A stretch of DNA of 64,000 nt from Nocardioides pocheonensis (lineage in GTDB: Bacteria > Actinomycetota > Actinomycetes > Propionibacteriales > Nocardioidaceae), in assembly GCF_003725535.1 (NCBI RefSeq), contig NZ_RJSF01000043.1:181796-245795 (forward strand), given 5' to 3'. Shown in pieces: positions 16,575 through 25,809 of the stretch. The first letter of the stretch is position 1. Every line of letters starts with the position of its first letter. The position numbers were made by a program, and so were the translations under genes. Under the pieces are notes generated by a model that was not told where the DNA came from, did not search any database, and saw nothing but the letters and a program-made list of their open reading frames with translations.

Positions 16575-17380
16575 GTGCGGGCTCCTGCTTCGGTCGGGGT
16601 CAGGCACTGGTCGATGAACCGGGTGGCTGCGGGGAGGAGTCGGGCGGCGTGCTCGTCGAAGAATGCCGCAGCACGTCGACCGGGCCAGTCGGGGGGCAGC
16701 AACGCGGGCGGCAGCCCCGGGTCGCTGAAGAGGAACTTGCGCCAGCTGTGCAGCAGCTCGGACCGTACGACGAACGCGGTGACCGGGTCCGCCCCGGGAC
16801 CCGCCCTGCCGACCAGTCGGGTCGCCACGGTCAGCCACGCCTCGTAGCTCTCGGCGAGCGCCGTGACGTCGAAGGCCTCCAGCAGCCGCGGCAGCGGACC
16901 GACGTCGGCGCTGCTGAGGCACACCGCCGAGATGCCCTCGTCGGCGAGGAGCCGGTCGACCTCCTCGGAGGCGTGCGGGCTGACCCAGGTGCTGTCGCTG
17001 ATCGGCGCGAGGCCCAGGAAGCGGAGCTGGCTGCGGACCCGCTCGCGTCGGCTCCGGTCCGCGATCGGCGACAGCACGCGCAGGTGCCAGCGGCCGTCCC
17101 AGTCGGTGTGATCGGTGCGGTAGATACGGGCGCCGGCGTGGTCCAGCCGCACGCGGGCCCGGTCGGTGACCGCGTAGCCCGGGACCGAGGTCCCGGCCAC
17201 CTCGAGCTCCACGGGTGCGAGCCACCCCTGCGCGACCATGCGGGACACGGCGGTCCGCACCGCGGCCGCCCGGATCCCGAGCGGCTCGAGCAGCCGGATC
17301 AGCGCCGCGACGGGCGCGCTTCCGCCGCGGCCGAGGAGGTGGTCGCCGTACAGGTCGAACAGCGCGGAGCGGGCATGCAC
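16571..17380 (-). CDS. PaaX-family transcriptional regulator
   Basis: 269 residues with the three PaaX parts: an N-terminal winged helix (SALFDLYGDHLLGRGGSAPV, RAAAVRTAVSRMVAQGWL), a central cassette (WDGRWHLRVLSPIADRSRRE), and a C-terminal helical domain. PaaX proteins repress aromatic-acid catabolism genes and release DNA on binding phenylacetyl-CoA. The GTG at 17378-17380 is chosen by alignment with the family start. It is cotranscribed with the enoyl-CoA hydratase gene. Confidence 0.82.
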   Translation of the reverse strand: MHARSALFDLYGDHLLGRGGSAPVAALIRLLEPLGIRAAAVRTAVSRMVAQGWLAPVELEVAGTSVPGYAVTDRARVRLDHAGARIYRTDHTDWDGRWHLRVLSPIADRSRRERVRSQLRFLGLAPISDSTWVSPHASEEVDRLLADEGISAVCLSSADVGPLPRLLEAFDVTALAESYEAWLTVATRLVGRAGPGADPVTAFVVRSELLHSWRKFLFSDPGLPPALLPPDWPGRRAAAFFDEHAARLLPAATRFIDQCLTPTEAGART

Positions 17381-17609
17381 AGCCCGAGTCTGCCGCACGC
17401 GGGCGGATCGGATCGGGCGACGGCTACCGGTGCGGGCCCGGGCGCTCCGCGGCCGCGGACTACCACGAACGCCCGTAGCAGCGGCCGTGCCTCGCCGGGC
17501 GCACTTTCCGCGGATTGTCCGCCGTCGGCGGTCATGGGGAATAATGACCTCGGCAGCGTCATACGTCTTGAAGCGGCGCTCGGATTCTCGCAAAGGAAGA
17601 GGTGTGCGC

Positions 17610-17777
17610 ATGGCGGCGATGAAGCCGCGGACCGGCGACGGGCCGCTCGAGGTCACCAAGGAGGGGCGCGGCATCGTGATGCGGGTCCCGCTCGAAGGCG
17701 GTGGTCGACTGGTGGTCGAGCTCAACGCGGAGGAAGCCGGCGCACTCGGCGACGCACTCAAGGACGTGGTCGGCTGA
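17610..17777 (+). CDS. DUF3117 domain-containing protein
   Basis: A 55-residue acidic/basic protein starting MAAMKPRTGDGPLEVTKEGR, which I recognise as the short DUF3117 family conserved across actinobacteria (Rv1211 in M. tuberculosis). Function is unknown. An AAGGAAG ribosome binding site precedes the ATG at 17610, and a strong terminator follows, so the gene is probably a single transcription unit. It diverges from paaX across about 230 bp. Confidence 0.88.
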   Translation: MAAMKPRTGDGPLEVTKEGRGIVMRVPLEGGGRLVVELNAEEAGALGDALKDVVG

Positions 17778-17796
17778 CGCCGCCCCCAGGCATCAC

Positions 17797-17833
17797 GAAG
17801 GCCCCGCCACCGCATCCGGTCGGCGGGGCCTTC
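17797..17833 (+). terminator. Rho-independent-like terminator after the DUF3117 gene
   Basis: GAAGGCCCCGCC (17797-17808) and GGCGGGGCCTTC (17822-17833) form a perfect 12-bp GC-rich stem with a 13-nt loop. It starts 19 bp after the DUF3117 stop and ends 15 bp before pepA. No long T tract follows, which is common in high-GC actinobacteria. Confidence 0.8.
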
Positions 17834-17848
17834 GCGTAAGGTCGCTCC

Positions 17849-19354
17849 GTGCCGATGCCGCCCGCCTTCTCGCCCCCGGCGTTCTCCCAGAGCGAGGAGG
17901 CACCGTCGCGCACCGGCGTACCGGTGCTGGCTCTGGCGCTCCTCGACGACGACGGCGAGCTCGAGCTCGGTCCCGGTGCCGCGGAGCTCGCCGAGGACCT
18001 CGACCTCGACCTGCTCGAGCTGCTCGAGCCGCTGGGGCCCGGCGCACGGGCGGGCGACCTCACCACGCTCTCGCTGCCCGGGTACGTCGTCCACGTCGTC
18101 GGCGTCGGGGACACCGGGCCGACGGCACTGCGTCGCGCCGGGGCATCCTTGGCGCGGGCCACGCGGGGCTGCGACGCCGTGGCCTCGGCGGTGCAGGCCG
18201 TCGCGGACGAGGACGGCCTGACCGCGTTCGTCGCCGGCGCCGTGCTGGGCGCCTTCACCTACTCGCTGCGCACGCCGGGCGGCCCCGGCTCACCGGACCC
18301 CGCGGTCGCCCGCATCCTGCTGGCGTCCGGGCCCCGCGTCGAGGCCGCGGTGCTCGAGCGCGCCGAGGCGATCGCGCGGGCCGGCTGGGAAGCCAGGCGG
18401 CTCGCGGCCGTGCCGTCGAACATCAAGTCGCCGGCCTGGCTCGCCGACGAGATCGTCCGGATGGGCGAGGCGGCCGGGCTCCAGACCCGCGTCTGGGACG
18501 ACGAGCAGCTGCGCAAGGAGGGCTTCGGTGGCATCGTCGCGGTCGGGCAGGCCTCCGCGACCCCACCCCGGCTGGTCCAGCTGGAGTACACCCCGCGCCG
18601 GTCGAGGCGGGTCCCGCACGTCGTCCTGGTCGGCAAGGGAATCACGTTCGACACCGGCGGGCTCTCGATCAAGCCCGGCGAGAGCATGGTGAACATGAAG
18701 CGCGACATGACCGGCGCCGGAGTGGTCGCCGCGACCCTGTGCGCGCTGGGCGCGGTCGGCTCGCAGGTCCGCGTGACCGGCCTGATGGCGATCGCCGAGA
18801 ACGCGATCGGCGGCAGCGCCCTCCGCCCCGGCGACGTGATCCGGCACTGGGGCGGCCGCACCACCGAGGTCACCAACACCGACGCCGAAGGCCGGCTCGT
18901 GCTCGCCGACGCGCTGCAGTACGCCGCGACGAAGCTGCGCCCCGACCTCCTCGTCGACGTCGCCACCCTGACCGGCGCGATGAAGGTGGCCCTCGGGCTG
19001 AGCACCGGTGGGTACTTCGCCACCGACGACGCGGTCGCCGCCCTGATCGACGCGGCCGCGGTGTCCTCCGGTGAGCGGATGTGGCGGATGCCGCTGGCCG
19101 AGGTCTACGAACCGCTGCTCGAGTCGAAGGTCGCCGACGCCGACAACGCGCCGCGCCAGGCGCAGGCGATCTCGGCCGCCCTCTTCCTCCAGCACTTCAC
19201 CGGTGGCCTGCCGTGGGCGCACCTCGACATCGCCTCGGTGGGCGACTCGGTCCGGGAGAACTTTGAGTGGACCAAGGGCCCGACCGGCTTCGGAGCCCGC
19301 CTGCTGCTGCACTGGCTGGGCTCGGCCCAGCCCCTGGAAGGAGTTCGCACATGA
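17849..19354 (+). CDS. pepA: Leucyl aminopeptidase (M17)
   Basis: 501 residues. The C-terminal catalytic domain contains VGKGITFDTGGLSIKP, MKRDMTGAG and the signature NTDAEGRL, which supply the two-metal site of cytosolic leucine aminopeptidases. The N-terminal domain (to about residue 170) is the poorly conserved M17 regulatory domain. It removes N-terminal residues from peptides. The GTG/ATG region near 17849 has no ideal ribosome binding site, so the N-terminus is slightly uncertain. The stop overlaps the next ATG. Confidence 0.9.
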   Translation: MPMPPAFSPPAFSQSEEAPSRTGVPVLALALLDDDGELELGPGAAELAEDLDLDLLELLEPLGPGARAGDLTTLSLPGYVVHVVGVGDTGPTALRRAGASLARATRGCDAVASAVQAVADEDGLTAFVAGAVLGAFTYSLRTPGGPGSPDPAVARILLASGPRVEAAVLERAEAIARAGWEARRLAAVPSNIKSPAWLADEIVRMGEAAGLQTRVWDDEQLRKEGFGGIVAVGQASATPPRLVQLEYTPRRSRRVPHVVLVGKGITFDTGGLSIKPGESMVNMKRDMTGAGVVAATLCALGAVGSQVRVTGLMAIAENAIGGSALRPGDVIRHWGGRTTEVTNTDAEGRLVLADALQYAATKLRPDLLVDVATLTGAMKVALGLSTGGYFATDDAVAALIDAAAVSSGERMWRMPLAEVYEPLLESKVADADNAPRQAQAISAALFLQHFTGGLPWAHLDIASVGDSVRENFEWTKGPTGFGARLLLHWLGSAQPLEGVRT

Positions 19355-19716
19355 CCGCCACCCCGATGCCCGGGCTCACCGTGCGCTGGTCCCTCGCCGA
19401 CGCGCCCGACGGCGCCGAGGAGGCCCTGGCCGCGTACGTCGAGAGGACCTCGCACGCGCGGTTCACGGGCATGGCCGGGCTCCGTTTCAAGACCTGGCGG
19501 ATGCGCCCGCGCGAGTGGTTCGAGGGGTGCTACGTCTTCGTCGACGAGGCCGCGCGCGACGCGTTCGAGACCGCCTTCACGGCGACCGCCGCCGAGTCGC
19601 CGGGCTCGCAGCTGGTCGGGTCGGCCCCGATCCTCATCGAGCCGTGCAGCATCGTCGCGGTCGCCGAGGGCGGGGCAGGGTTCGCCGCTCCCGCTCGCTA
19701 CGCGGTCGGCGGCTGA
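19351..19716 (+). CDS. Hypothetical protein, possible YdhR/ABM-like dimeric barrel
   Basis: 121 residues, with ATG at 19351 after GGAAGGA, overlapping pepA by ATGA. The pattern LTVRWSLADAPDGAEEALAA, GLRFKTWRMRPREWFEGCYV and FVDEAARDAFETAF resembles YdhR-type putative monooxygenases that share the antibiotic-biosynthesis-monooxygenase barrel. Function is not assigned beyond that resemblance. Confidence 0.7.
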   Translation: MTATPMPGLTVRWSLADAPDGAEEALAAYVERTSHARFTGMAGLRFKTWRMRPREWFEGCYVFVDEAARDAFETAFTATAAESPGSQLVGSAPILIEPCSIVAVAEGGAGFAAPARYAVGG

Positions 19717-19722
19717 CCGGCC

Positions 19723-19977
19723 TCAGACGTCCTCGAGGTCGCCGACCTCGGGTACCTCGCCGGTGGCCTCCTGCGCCGGCTCGCGCTTGACGGCGGCTGG
19801 GTCCGGCAGGGCCCAGGTGGCGACCACGCTCAGGGCCGCCCAGCACAGCACCAGCGCGACCAGGTAGCGGGTCAGCGCGACGTCCAGCGGCAGCGTCCGG
19901 TCGACCAGCGCCAGCCAGAGCGCGGGCGAGGAGACGATGGTCGCGCCGCCGATCACGCCCCCGGACAGCGGGCTCAT
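19723..19977 (-). CDS. Small membrane protein at the end of the flagellar operon
   Basis: 84 residues with two hydrophobic segments (GGATIVSSPALWLALVD, YLVALVLCWAALSVVATWAL) and an acidic tail. ATG at 19975-19977 lies 22 bp after the flhA stop on the same strand, so it is the last gene of the fliM-flhA unit. It has no family signature that I recognise; a link with the export gate is only positional. Confidence 0.6.
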   Translation of the reverse strand: MSPLSGGVIGGATIVSSPALWLALVDRTLPLDVALTRYLVALVLCWAALSVVATWALPDPAAVKREPAQEATGEVPEVGDLEDV

Positions 19978-19999
19978 CGGAGGGCACCCGGGAGAGGTG

Positions 20000-22036
20000 T
20001 CATGCAGTCACCGCCATTCGGTCGGGGGAGACCACGCCGACCGACCGCACCGTCGCGGCGCCGACGAGCTCCTGGTAGGACAGCACCGGAAGCTGGTGGA
20101 ACGAGGGCCGCAGCAGCCGCCGCAGGGCGGAGCGGATCTGCGGTGAGCAGACCAGCACGGGGTGGTGGCCGGAGTTCTCGGCGGACGTGAGCAGCCCGGA
20201 GACCTGGTGCAGCACGGACTGGCCGAGCTCGGGGTCCAGGGCGATCACGGTGCCGTGCTCGGTCGGACGCAGGTCCTCGAGCATGCGCTGCTCGAGCTGC
20301 GGGTCGAGGCTCATCACGTGGATCGCGCCGTCGGCGACGTACGGCGCGACGATCGCCGGGCCGAGCGCCTGGCGAGCGGCGTCGACGAGCGAGTCGAGGT
20401 CCTTGGTGACGGCCGCCCGCAGCGAGAGCGCCTCGTAGATCCGGACCAGGTCGCGCACCGAGACGCCCTCGTCGAGCAGCGACTGGAGGACGCGCTGCAC
20501 CTCGCCGAGGCTCAGTGCGGCCGGGGTCAGCTCGTCCACGACGACAGGGTGGGTCCGCTTCACGACGTCGGTGAGCATCCGCACGTCCTCGCGGCCGAGG
20601 AGCCGCGCGGCGTGCGTGGTGACCACCTCGGCGAGGTGCGTGGTGATCACGGAGGCACGGTCGACGACCGTCGCCCCGCCCATCTCGGCCTGGTTGCGCA
20701 GCTCGGCAGGGATCCACTTCGCCTCGAGGCCGAAGACCGGCTCCCGGGTGGGCTGGCCGGGCAGCGAGCCGAGGAAGTCGCCGATCGCGAGCACCGTGCC
20801 CGGGGGCGCCTCGCCGCGGGCGACCTCGATGCCGAACAGCTTGATCGCGTAGGTGCGCAGCGGCAGGTCCAGGTTGTCGCGGGTCCGCACGGGCGGCACC
20901 ACGATGCCGATGTCGGAGGCCACCTTGCGGCGCAGGGCCTTGACCCGGTCGAGCAGGTCGCCCCCGGCGCTCGGGTCGACCAGGTCGATGATGTCCGCGG
21001 ACAGCTCGAGGCCGAGTGGGTCCACGCGGATCTCAGCGGCGAGGATCTCCGGCGAGTCCGGCGACGGCAGTGCCAGCGCAGCGGCCTCGGACAGCTCCGG
21101 CTCGACCTCGTCGGCGACCCGCGTCGAGGCGAGCAGCACGATGCCACCGGCGATGATGAACGGGATCTTGGGCAGGCCCGGGATCAGGCACAGCGCCAGC
21201 GCGGCGAAGCCGGCCACGCGCATCGGCACCCGGTTGCTGGTCATCTGGCGCAGGATGTCCGAGCCCATGTCCTCCTCGCCGGTGGACCGCGTCACGATGA
21301 GGCCGGTCGCGACCGAGAGCAGCAGGGCGGGGATCTGGGAGACGAGGCCGTCACCGATCGACAGCAGGCTGTACGTCGACACCGCGTCGCCGAAGGGCAT
21401 GTGCTTCTGCGCGACGCCGACGCCGAAGCCGCCGACCAGGTTCACCAGCGTGATCACGATCGCGGCGATCGCGTCGCCCTTCACGAACTTCGAGGCACCG
21501 TCCATCGCCCCGTAGAAGTCCGCCTCGGCGTGCACCTCGCGCCGACGGCGGCGTGCCTCCTCCTCGTCGATCAGCCCGGAGTTCAGGTCGGCGTCGATCG
21601 CCATCTGCTTGCCGGGCATCGCGTCCAGGGTGAACCGCGCGCCGACCTCGGCGACCCGGCCGGCACCGTTGGTGATGACCACGAACTGGATCACCAGCAG
21701 GATCGCGAACACGATCAGCCCGACCAGCAGCGAGCCGCCGACGACGAAGTGCCCGAAGGTGTCGATCACCTTGCCGGCGTACCCGTGCAGGAGGACGAGC
21801 CGGGTGGCGCTGACGTTGAGGGCCAGCCGGAAGAGCGTCATCACCAGGATGACCGCGGGGAACGCGGCGAAGTCCAGCGGCCGGTGGATGAACATCGCGG
21901 TGAGCAGGATCAGCAGCGCGCCGGTGATGTTGAGGGCGATGAACAGGTCGAGCAGGATCGCGGGCAGCGGGACGACCAGCATCACCACGATGAACACGAT
22001 GCCGACCGGGACGCCGAGCTGCGTCGCACGCTTCAT
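20000..22036 (-). CDS. flhA: Flagellar export gate protein FlhA
   Basis: 678 residues. The N-terminal half is a multi-helix membrane domain with the FHIPEP signature region FRLALNVSATRLVLLHGYAG and the cytoplasmic loop VAEVGARFTLDAMPGKQMAI. The C-terminal half is the soluble ring domain that docks chaperone-substrate complexes and FliI. ATG at 22034-22036 matches the usual FlhA start. Located after flhB with a 77-bp gap. With FlhB and FliPQR it forms the type III export gate at the flagellar base. Confidence 0.95.
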   Translation of the reverse strand: MKRATQLGVPVGIVFIVVMLVVPLPAILLDLFIALNITGALLILLTAMFIHRPLDFAAFPAVILVMTLFRLALNVSATRLVLLHGYAGKVIDTFGHFVVGGSLLVGLIVFAILLVIQFVVITNGAGRVAEVGARFTLDAMPGKQMAIDADLNSGLIDEEEARRRRREVHAEADFYGAMDGASKFVKGDAIAAIVITLVNLVGGFGVGVAQKHMPFGDAVSTYSLLSIGDGLVSQIPALLLSVATGLIVTRSTGEEDMGSDILRQMTSNRVPMRVAGFAALALCLIPGLPKIPFIIAGGIVLLASTRVADEVEPELSEAAALALPSPDSPEILAAEIRVDPLGLELSADIIDLVDPSAGGDLLDRVKALRRKVASDIGIVVPPVRTRDNLDLPLRTYAIKLFGIEVARGEAPPGTVLAIGDFLGSLPGQPTREPVFGLEAKWIPAELRNQAEMGGATVVDRASVITTHLAEVVTTHAARLLGREDVRMLTDVVKRTHPVVVDELTPAALSLGEVQRVLQSLLDEGVSVRDLVRIYEALSLRAAVTKDLDSLVDAARQALGPAIVAPYVADGAIHVMSLDPQLEQRMLEDLRPTEHGTVIALDPELGQSVLHQVSGLLTSAENSGHHPVLVCSPQIRSALRRLLRPSFHQLPVLSYQELVGAATVRSVGVVSPDRMAVTA

Positions 22037-22113
22037 GGGCGGTTCGACTCCGTCGAGTTGCGGGGCGCGCCGTCCGTGGCGTGGGGTGACGGCCGTCCTG
22101 GGCGTCGAGGTCC

Positions 22114-23259
22114 CTATCGGCCGATCGCCGGAGGACCTGAGGGCTTCGAACGCCGTCTTCCGGCCGGTACGACGCTCGGCAGCTCGCCCTGGCCACGCGG
22201 GGTGTGGTGCTCGCCGCCGTGCTGGCCCTGGGTCCGGCGGCTGATCACGAACGCGAGCACCTGGGCGACCGCGGCGAACAGCTCGGGCGGGATCTCCTGC
22301 CCCACCTTGGTCGAGCGGTAGAGCGCGCGCGCGAGGGGGACGTCGCGCACGAGCGGGACCTTCTCGTCGGTGGCGAGCTCGCGGATCTTGGCCGCGATCG
22401 CGCCGGCCCCGCGTGCGACCACCCGGGGTGCCCCGCGCGCCGGCTCGTAGCGCAGGGCCACCGCGACGTGCGTGGGGTTGACCAGCACCACGTCGGCGGT
22501 CGGCACGTCGGCCATCATCCGGTTGCGTGCGGCGGCCAGCTGGCGCGACCGGATCGCGCTCTTGACCATCGGGTCGCCCTCGGACTGCTTGTGCTCCTGC
22601 TTGACCTCTTCCTTGCTCATCCGGGTCTGCTTGCCGACCCGGCGCCGTTGCATGGCGTAGTCGGCCGCGGCCATGCCCAGCCCGACGAACGCGATGTTGC
22701 GGACCAGGCCGAGCGCCCGGCCGCGCACGGTGTCGAGCACGGTCTCGACCGGCACCAGGCCGCCGATCAGCGGCATCACCGACCGGATCGTGGCGTAGAC
22801 GAGGAGCGCGACGAACGCGCTCTTCAGCAGCATCTTGGCGCCCTCCCACAGGGCGTGCGGCCCGAAGATCCGCTTGGCTCCCTTGATCGGGTCGAGCTTG
22901 CTGAGCTTGGGCTTGAGCGACTTGGTGGCGAAGTACAGGCCGCCCTGGGCGAGCGCCGAGCCGACCCCGATCACCATGATCGAGCAGCCGAGGATCACGA
23001 GCGCGTAGATGATGTGCTGGCCGCCCTGGCCGAGCAGGCCCAGGGCCCGTTCGGGCGTCGCCCGGTCGCCGAGGCTCAGGCAGGTCACCATCAGCTGCTG
23101 CAGCGACCCGAGCTCCCGGGAGAGCAGCGTCGGCGCCGCGGCACCGACGACGAGCAGGGACGCCCAGCCGCCGAGCTCCTGGGTGCGCGGGACCTGTCCC
23201 TCCTTGCGCGACTCCTTGCGGCGCCGGGCGGTGGGCTTCTCGGTCTTCTCCGAACTCAT
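22114..23259 (-). CDS. flhB: Flagellar export switch protein FlhB
   Basis: 381 residues. The N-terminus SSEKTEKPTARRRKESRKEG is the FlhB hallmark; four transmembrane segments follow. The cytoplasmic domain carries the autocleavage motif NPTH in VLVNPTHVAVALRYEP, where self-cleavage switches export from hook to filament substrates. The C-terminal 40 residues (QHGGEHHTPRGQG onward) are a basic tail longer than usual. ATG at 23257-23259 is chosen; longer frames only add unrelated residues. Confidence 0.94.
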   Translation of the reverse strand: MSSEKTEKPTARRRKESRKEGQVPRTQELGGWASLLVVGAAAPTLLSRELGSLQQLMVTCLSLGDRATPERALGLLGQGGQHIIYALVILGCSIMVIGVGSALAQGGLYFATKSLKPKLSKLDPIKGAKRIFGPHALWEGAKMLLKSAFVALLVYATIRSVMPLIGGLVPVETVLDTVRGRALGLVRNIAFVGLGMAAADYAMQRRRVGKQTRMSKEEVKQEHKQSEGDPMVKSAIRSRQLAAARNRMMADVPTADVVLVNPTHVAVALRYEPARGAPRVVARGAGAIAAKIRELATDEKVPLVRDVPLARALYRSTKVGQEIPPELFAAVAQVLAFVISRRTQGQHGGEHHTPRGQGELPSVVPAGRRRSKPSGPPAIGR

Positions 23260-23335
23260 CCGCGTCCTCGCTCCGCTGCGGGCGCGGGCGAGGCTCCCAC
23301 CGCACTGTGCCTGATGGTGAGCTCGCTGCGCTCGC

Positions 23336-24100
23336 TCACGGTGCCCCCGCAATCGTCGAGGTGGCCTGGTTGGCCAGGTCGATGAGCCGACTCATCGCCT
23401 CCGGAAGCACCGGGAACGACAGCCCGACCAGGAGGAGGGTGAGGCCGATCTTCGCCGGGAACATCACGTTGATCGCGTTCAGCTGCGGCGCCACCTTCGT
23501 GAGGAGCGCCAGGCCGAGGTCGGCGATGAACAGCACCGCGATCATCGGCAGGGCGATCTGCACCGCCGTGGTGAAGAACATCCCGAACGCGGTGACCAGC
23601 ATGTCGGTGGGCCCGCTGATGTGCGGGCTCTTGCCCAGGGGCAGGAACTGGAAGGTCTTGAGCAGGCCCCCGATCACCAGCAGGTGCCCGCCGCTGGCGA
23701 AGAGCAGCATGGTCGCGAGCATCTGGTGGAACTTGCCGAAGATCGTGTTCATCGTGAGACCGAGCGGGTCGAAGCCCTGGGCGAGGGCGAAGCCGCCGAA
23801 CAGGTCGATGAGGCTCCCGGCCGTGGCGATCGCCTGGAACAGCAGGTAGGTGATGAACCCCATCCCCGCGCCGATCAGCACCTGCGTCACGACGTTGACC
23901 GCGAGCTCGGCGAAGCCGACCGGGATGTCGCCCGAGAGCGTCGGCGACACCGCGAAGGCCAGGCCCAGGGAGAGCACCACCTTGGCCATCGAGGGCACCG
24001 CCCGCGAGGAGAACGGCGGCACGATCGCGAACCACGCCAGGATGCGCACCGAGGCGAGCAGGTAGGCGATCAGCGGCTCGCCGGCCAGGGTGAGGGTCAC
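23336..24100 (-). CDS. fliR: Flagellar export gate protein FliR
   Basis: 254 residues, nearly all hydrophobic, with about six transmembrane segments. Family landmarks are IAYLLASVRILAWFAIVPPF at the start, TAGSLIDLFGGFALAQGFDP in the middle and LPVLPEAMSR-like LSFPVLPEAMSRLIDLANQA near the end. It assembles with FliP and FliQ into the gate complex. GTG start at 24098-24100, 13 bp after the fliQ stop. Confidence 0.94.
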   Translation of the reverse strand: MTLTLAGEPLIAYLLASVRILAWFAIVPPFSSRAVPSMAKVVLSLGLAFAVSPTLSGDIPVGFAELAVNVVTQVLIGAGMGFITYLLFQAIATAGSLIDLFGGFALAQGFDPLGLTMNTIFGKFHQMLATMLLFASGGHLLVIGGLLKTFQFLPLGKSPHISGPTDMLVTAFGMFFTTAVQIALPMIAVLFIADLGLALLTKVAPQLNAINVMFPAKIGLTLLLVGLSFPVLPEAMSRLIDLANQATSTIAGAP

Positions 24101-24113
24101 GACAGGGGTGCCT

Positions 24114-24383
24114 TCAGCCCAGCAGGGAGGGAATGCCCTCGAACAGGTTGACGGTGAAGTCCACGAGGGTGTGCAGCATCCAGTTGCCGCACACGAGCAG
24201 CGCGATGCCGACCCCGATGACCTTGGGGACGAACGCCAGCGTGAACTCCTGGATCTGGGTCATCGACTGGAACAGCGAGATCGTGAACCCGATGACCAGC
24301 GAGGTGACCAGGATCGGCGCGGAGAGCTTCAGCGCGACCAGCATGGTCTGCAGGGCGAGGGAGATGATCGTGGTGTCGGACAT
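24114..24383 (-). CDS. fliQ: Flagellar export gate protein FliQ
   Basis: 89 residues, the normal FliQ length, with two transmembrane hairpin helices (SAPILVTSLVIGFTISLFQS and VIGVGIALLVCGNWML) joined by the conserved TQIQEFTLAFVPK loop. ATG at 24381-24383 gives MSDTTIISL, a typical FliQ start. Located 11 bp after fliP. Confidence 0.95.
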   Translation of the reverse strand: MSDTTIISLALQTMLVALKLSAPILVTSLVIGFTISLFQSMTQIQEFTLAFVPKVIGVGIALLVCGNWMLHTLVDFTVNLFEGIPSLLG

Positions 24384-24394
24384 GGCGCCGTTCC

Positions 24395-25318
24395 CTACCC
24401 GGTTCCGTAGCTGGCCACGACGGACCGGATCACCAGGCCCCACCCGTCGACGAGCACGAACAGCAGGAGCTTGAACGGCAGCGACACCATCACGGGCGGC
24501 ATCATCATCATGCCCAGTGCCATCAGGGCCCCGCTGACGACGATGTCGATCACGAGGAACGGGATGAACACGATGAACCCGATGATGAAGGCCTGCTTGA
24601 GCTCGCTGAGCACGAACGCCGGCACGAGCGTCGCCATCGAGACGTCGTCCTTGTTCTTGGGCAGGTCGCGCTTGGCCACGCTGGTCAGCAGGGTGAGCTC
24701 GTCCTTGTTCGTGTGCTCGAGCATGAAGCCCTTCAGCGGCTTCACGCCGTCCTGGTAGGCCTGCGCGCTGGTCTTGGTGCCGTGCAGGTAGGGCTGCACG
24801 CCGGCTTCGTTGATGCTGCTCAGCACCGGGGACATGATGAACAGGCTCAGGAACAGCGCGAGGCCGGCGAGCACCTGGTTCGGCGGCGTCTGCTGCAGGC
24901 CGAGCGCGTTGCGGGTCAGGCCGAGGACCACGAGGATCTTGGTGAAGCTCGTGCAGGTGAGCAGGATCGCCGGCAGCAGCGAGAGCAGGGTCAGCGCGAT
25001 GATCACGGTGACCGAGGTGCTCGGCTTGTTCGTGAGCCCGCCCAGGTCGACGGTCACCGAGGTGTCGGTGCCCGTGCCGGTGCCCGTGGGCCCGTTCGGC
25101 CCGTGGGGACCCGGTACGTCGGGCATCCGGACGTCGATCGCGCTGACCGGCCCGACGCGAGGCGCCGTGACCGGCGTACCGGAGGAGGCGGCGGCGGTGC
25201 GCGCGGTGACGGCCGAGGGGTCGGCGGACGCTGCTCCGGCGGGCGCCAGCACCAGCACGACGCCGGCGGCCAGGCCGAGGGCGAGCGTGCCCAGGACCTG
25301 CACGAGTCGCCGGGTCAC
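24395..25318 (-). CDS. fliP: Flagellar export gate protein FliP
   Basis: 307 residues. A signal peptide is followed by an unusually long low-complexity periplasmic linker (GPHGPNGPTGTGTGTDTS) before the conserved FliP core: LLTCTSFTKILVVLGLTRNA, TPPNQVLAGLALFLSLFIMS, and VPAFVLSELKQAFIIGFIVF. The C-terminal pair of helices includes MMMMPPVMVSLPFKLLLFVL. The GTG at 25316-25318 overlaps the fliO stop. Confidence 0.94.
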   Translation of the reverse strand: MTRRLVQVLGTLALGLAAGVVLVLAPAGAASADPSAVTARTAAASSGTPVTAPRVGPVSAIDVRMPDVPGPHGPNGPTGTGTGTDTSVTVDLGGLTNKPSTSVTVIIALTLLSLLPAILLTCTSFTKILVVLGLTRNALGLQQTPPNQVLAGLALFLSLFIMSPVLSSINEAGVQPYLHGTKTSAQAYQDGVKPLKGFMLEHTNKDELTLLTSVAKRDLPKNKDDVSMATLVPAFVLSELKQAFIIGFIVFIPFLVIDIVVSGALMALGMMMMPPVMVSLPFKLLLFVLVDGWGLVIRSVVASYGTG

Positions 25319-25803
25319 GAGGCCCGCCGGCCGGTGGCCCGGTTGGCGGCCTGGCTGGCCACGTGGAACGCCTGCCGCCAGGTCTGCACCGACAGGACCG
25401 ACCCGGCGAGCGGCCCCCGCTGCAGCGGGTCGGCGATCATCGGACGCTGGTTCCGGACCGCGTGCCGGACCCCGAGGGTGTCCAGCGTCGCGATCTCGTC
25501 GGTCTCGTCGAGGGGGTCGACCAGGTCCGTGGCGAGGGCGAGGTCGGCCTCGCCGTCCAGCTCCTCCGGCTCCAGCTCGGTGAGGATGCTGACCTGGTGC
25601 TCGGTGGTGCCGAGGACGAGGACGCGCGAGCCCACCGTGACCACGGCGACCGCCGAGGTGCGGCTCAGCGGCTGCCGGTGCACCACGCGGACGAGCGCTC
25701 CGGCCTGGCCGCGGAACTTGCGCGCGCCCACCCGGGCGAGCACGAGGAGGAGACCGACGACGATCGCGAGGGAGACGATCAGCCGGATGGTGAGCTCGAG
25801 CAT
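25315..25803 (-). CDS. fliO: Flagellar assembly protein FliO
   Basis: 162 residues. One N-terminal transmembrane helix (TIRLIVSLAIVVGLLLVLAR) is followed by the FliO barrel (VRVVHRQPLSRTSAVAVVTV, SRVLVLGTTEHQVSILTEL) and an acidic tail. FliO stabilises FliP during gate assembly. Positioned between fliN (6-bp gap) and fliP (4-bp overlap), the canonical place. Confidence 0.88.
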   Translation of the reverse strand: MLELTIRLIVSLAIVVGLLLVLARVGARKFRGQAGALVRVVHRQPLSRTSAVAVVTVGSRVLVLGTTEHQVSILTELEPEELDGEADLALATDLVDPLDETDEIATLDTLGVRHAVRNQRPMIADPLQRGPLAGSVLSVQTWRQAFHVASQAANRATGRRAS

Positions 25804-25809
25804 CGGGCG

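Noticed and set aside
17381-17609. Small gene between paaX and the DUF3117 gene
   Set aside because: Frames in this gap have no ribosome binding site and no recognisable sequence; it is more likely a divergent promoter region.
23260-23335. N-terminal extension of FlhB by 31 residues
   Set aside because: The extension lacks similarity, and SSEKTEKPT directly after the inner ATG is the universal FlhB start.
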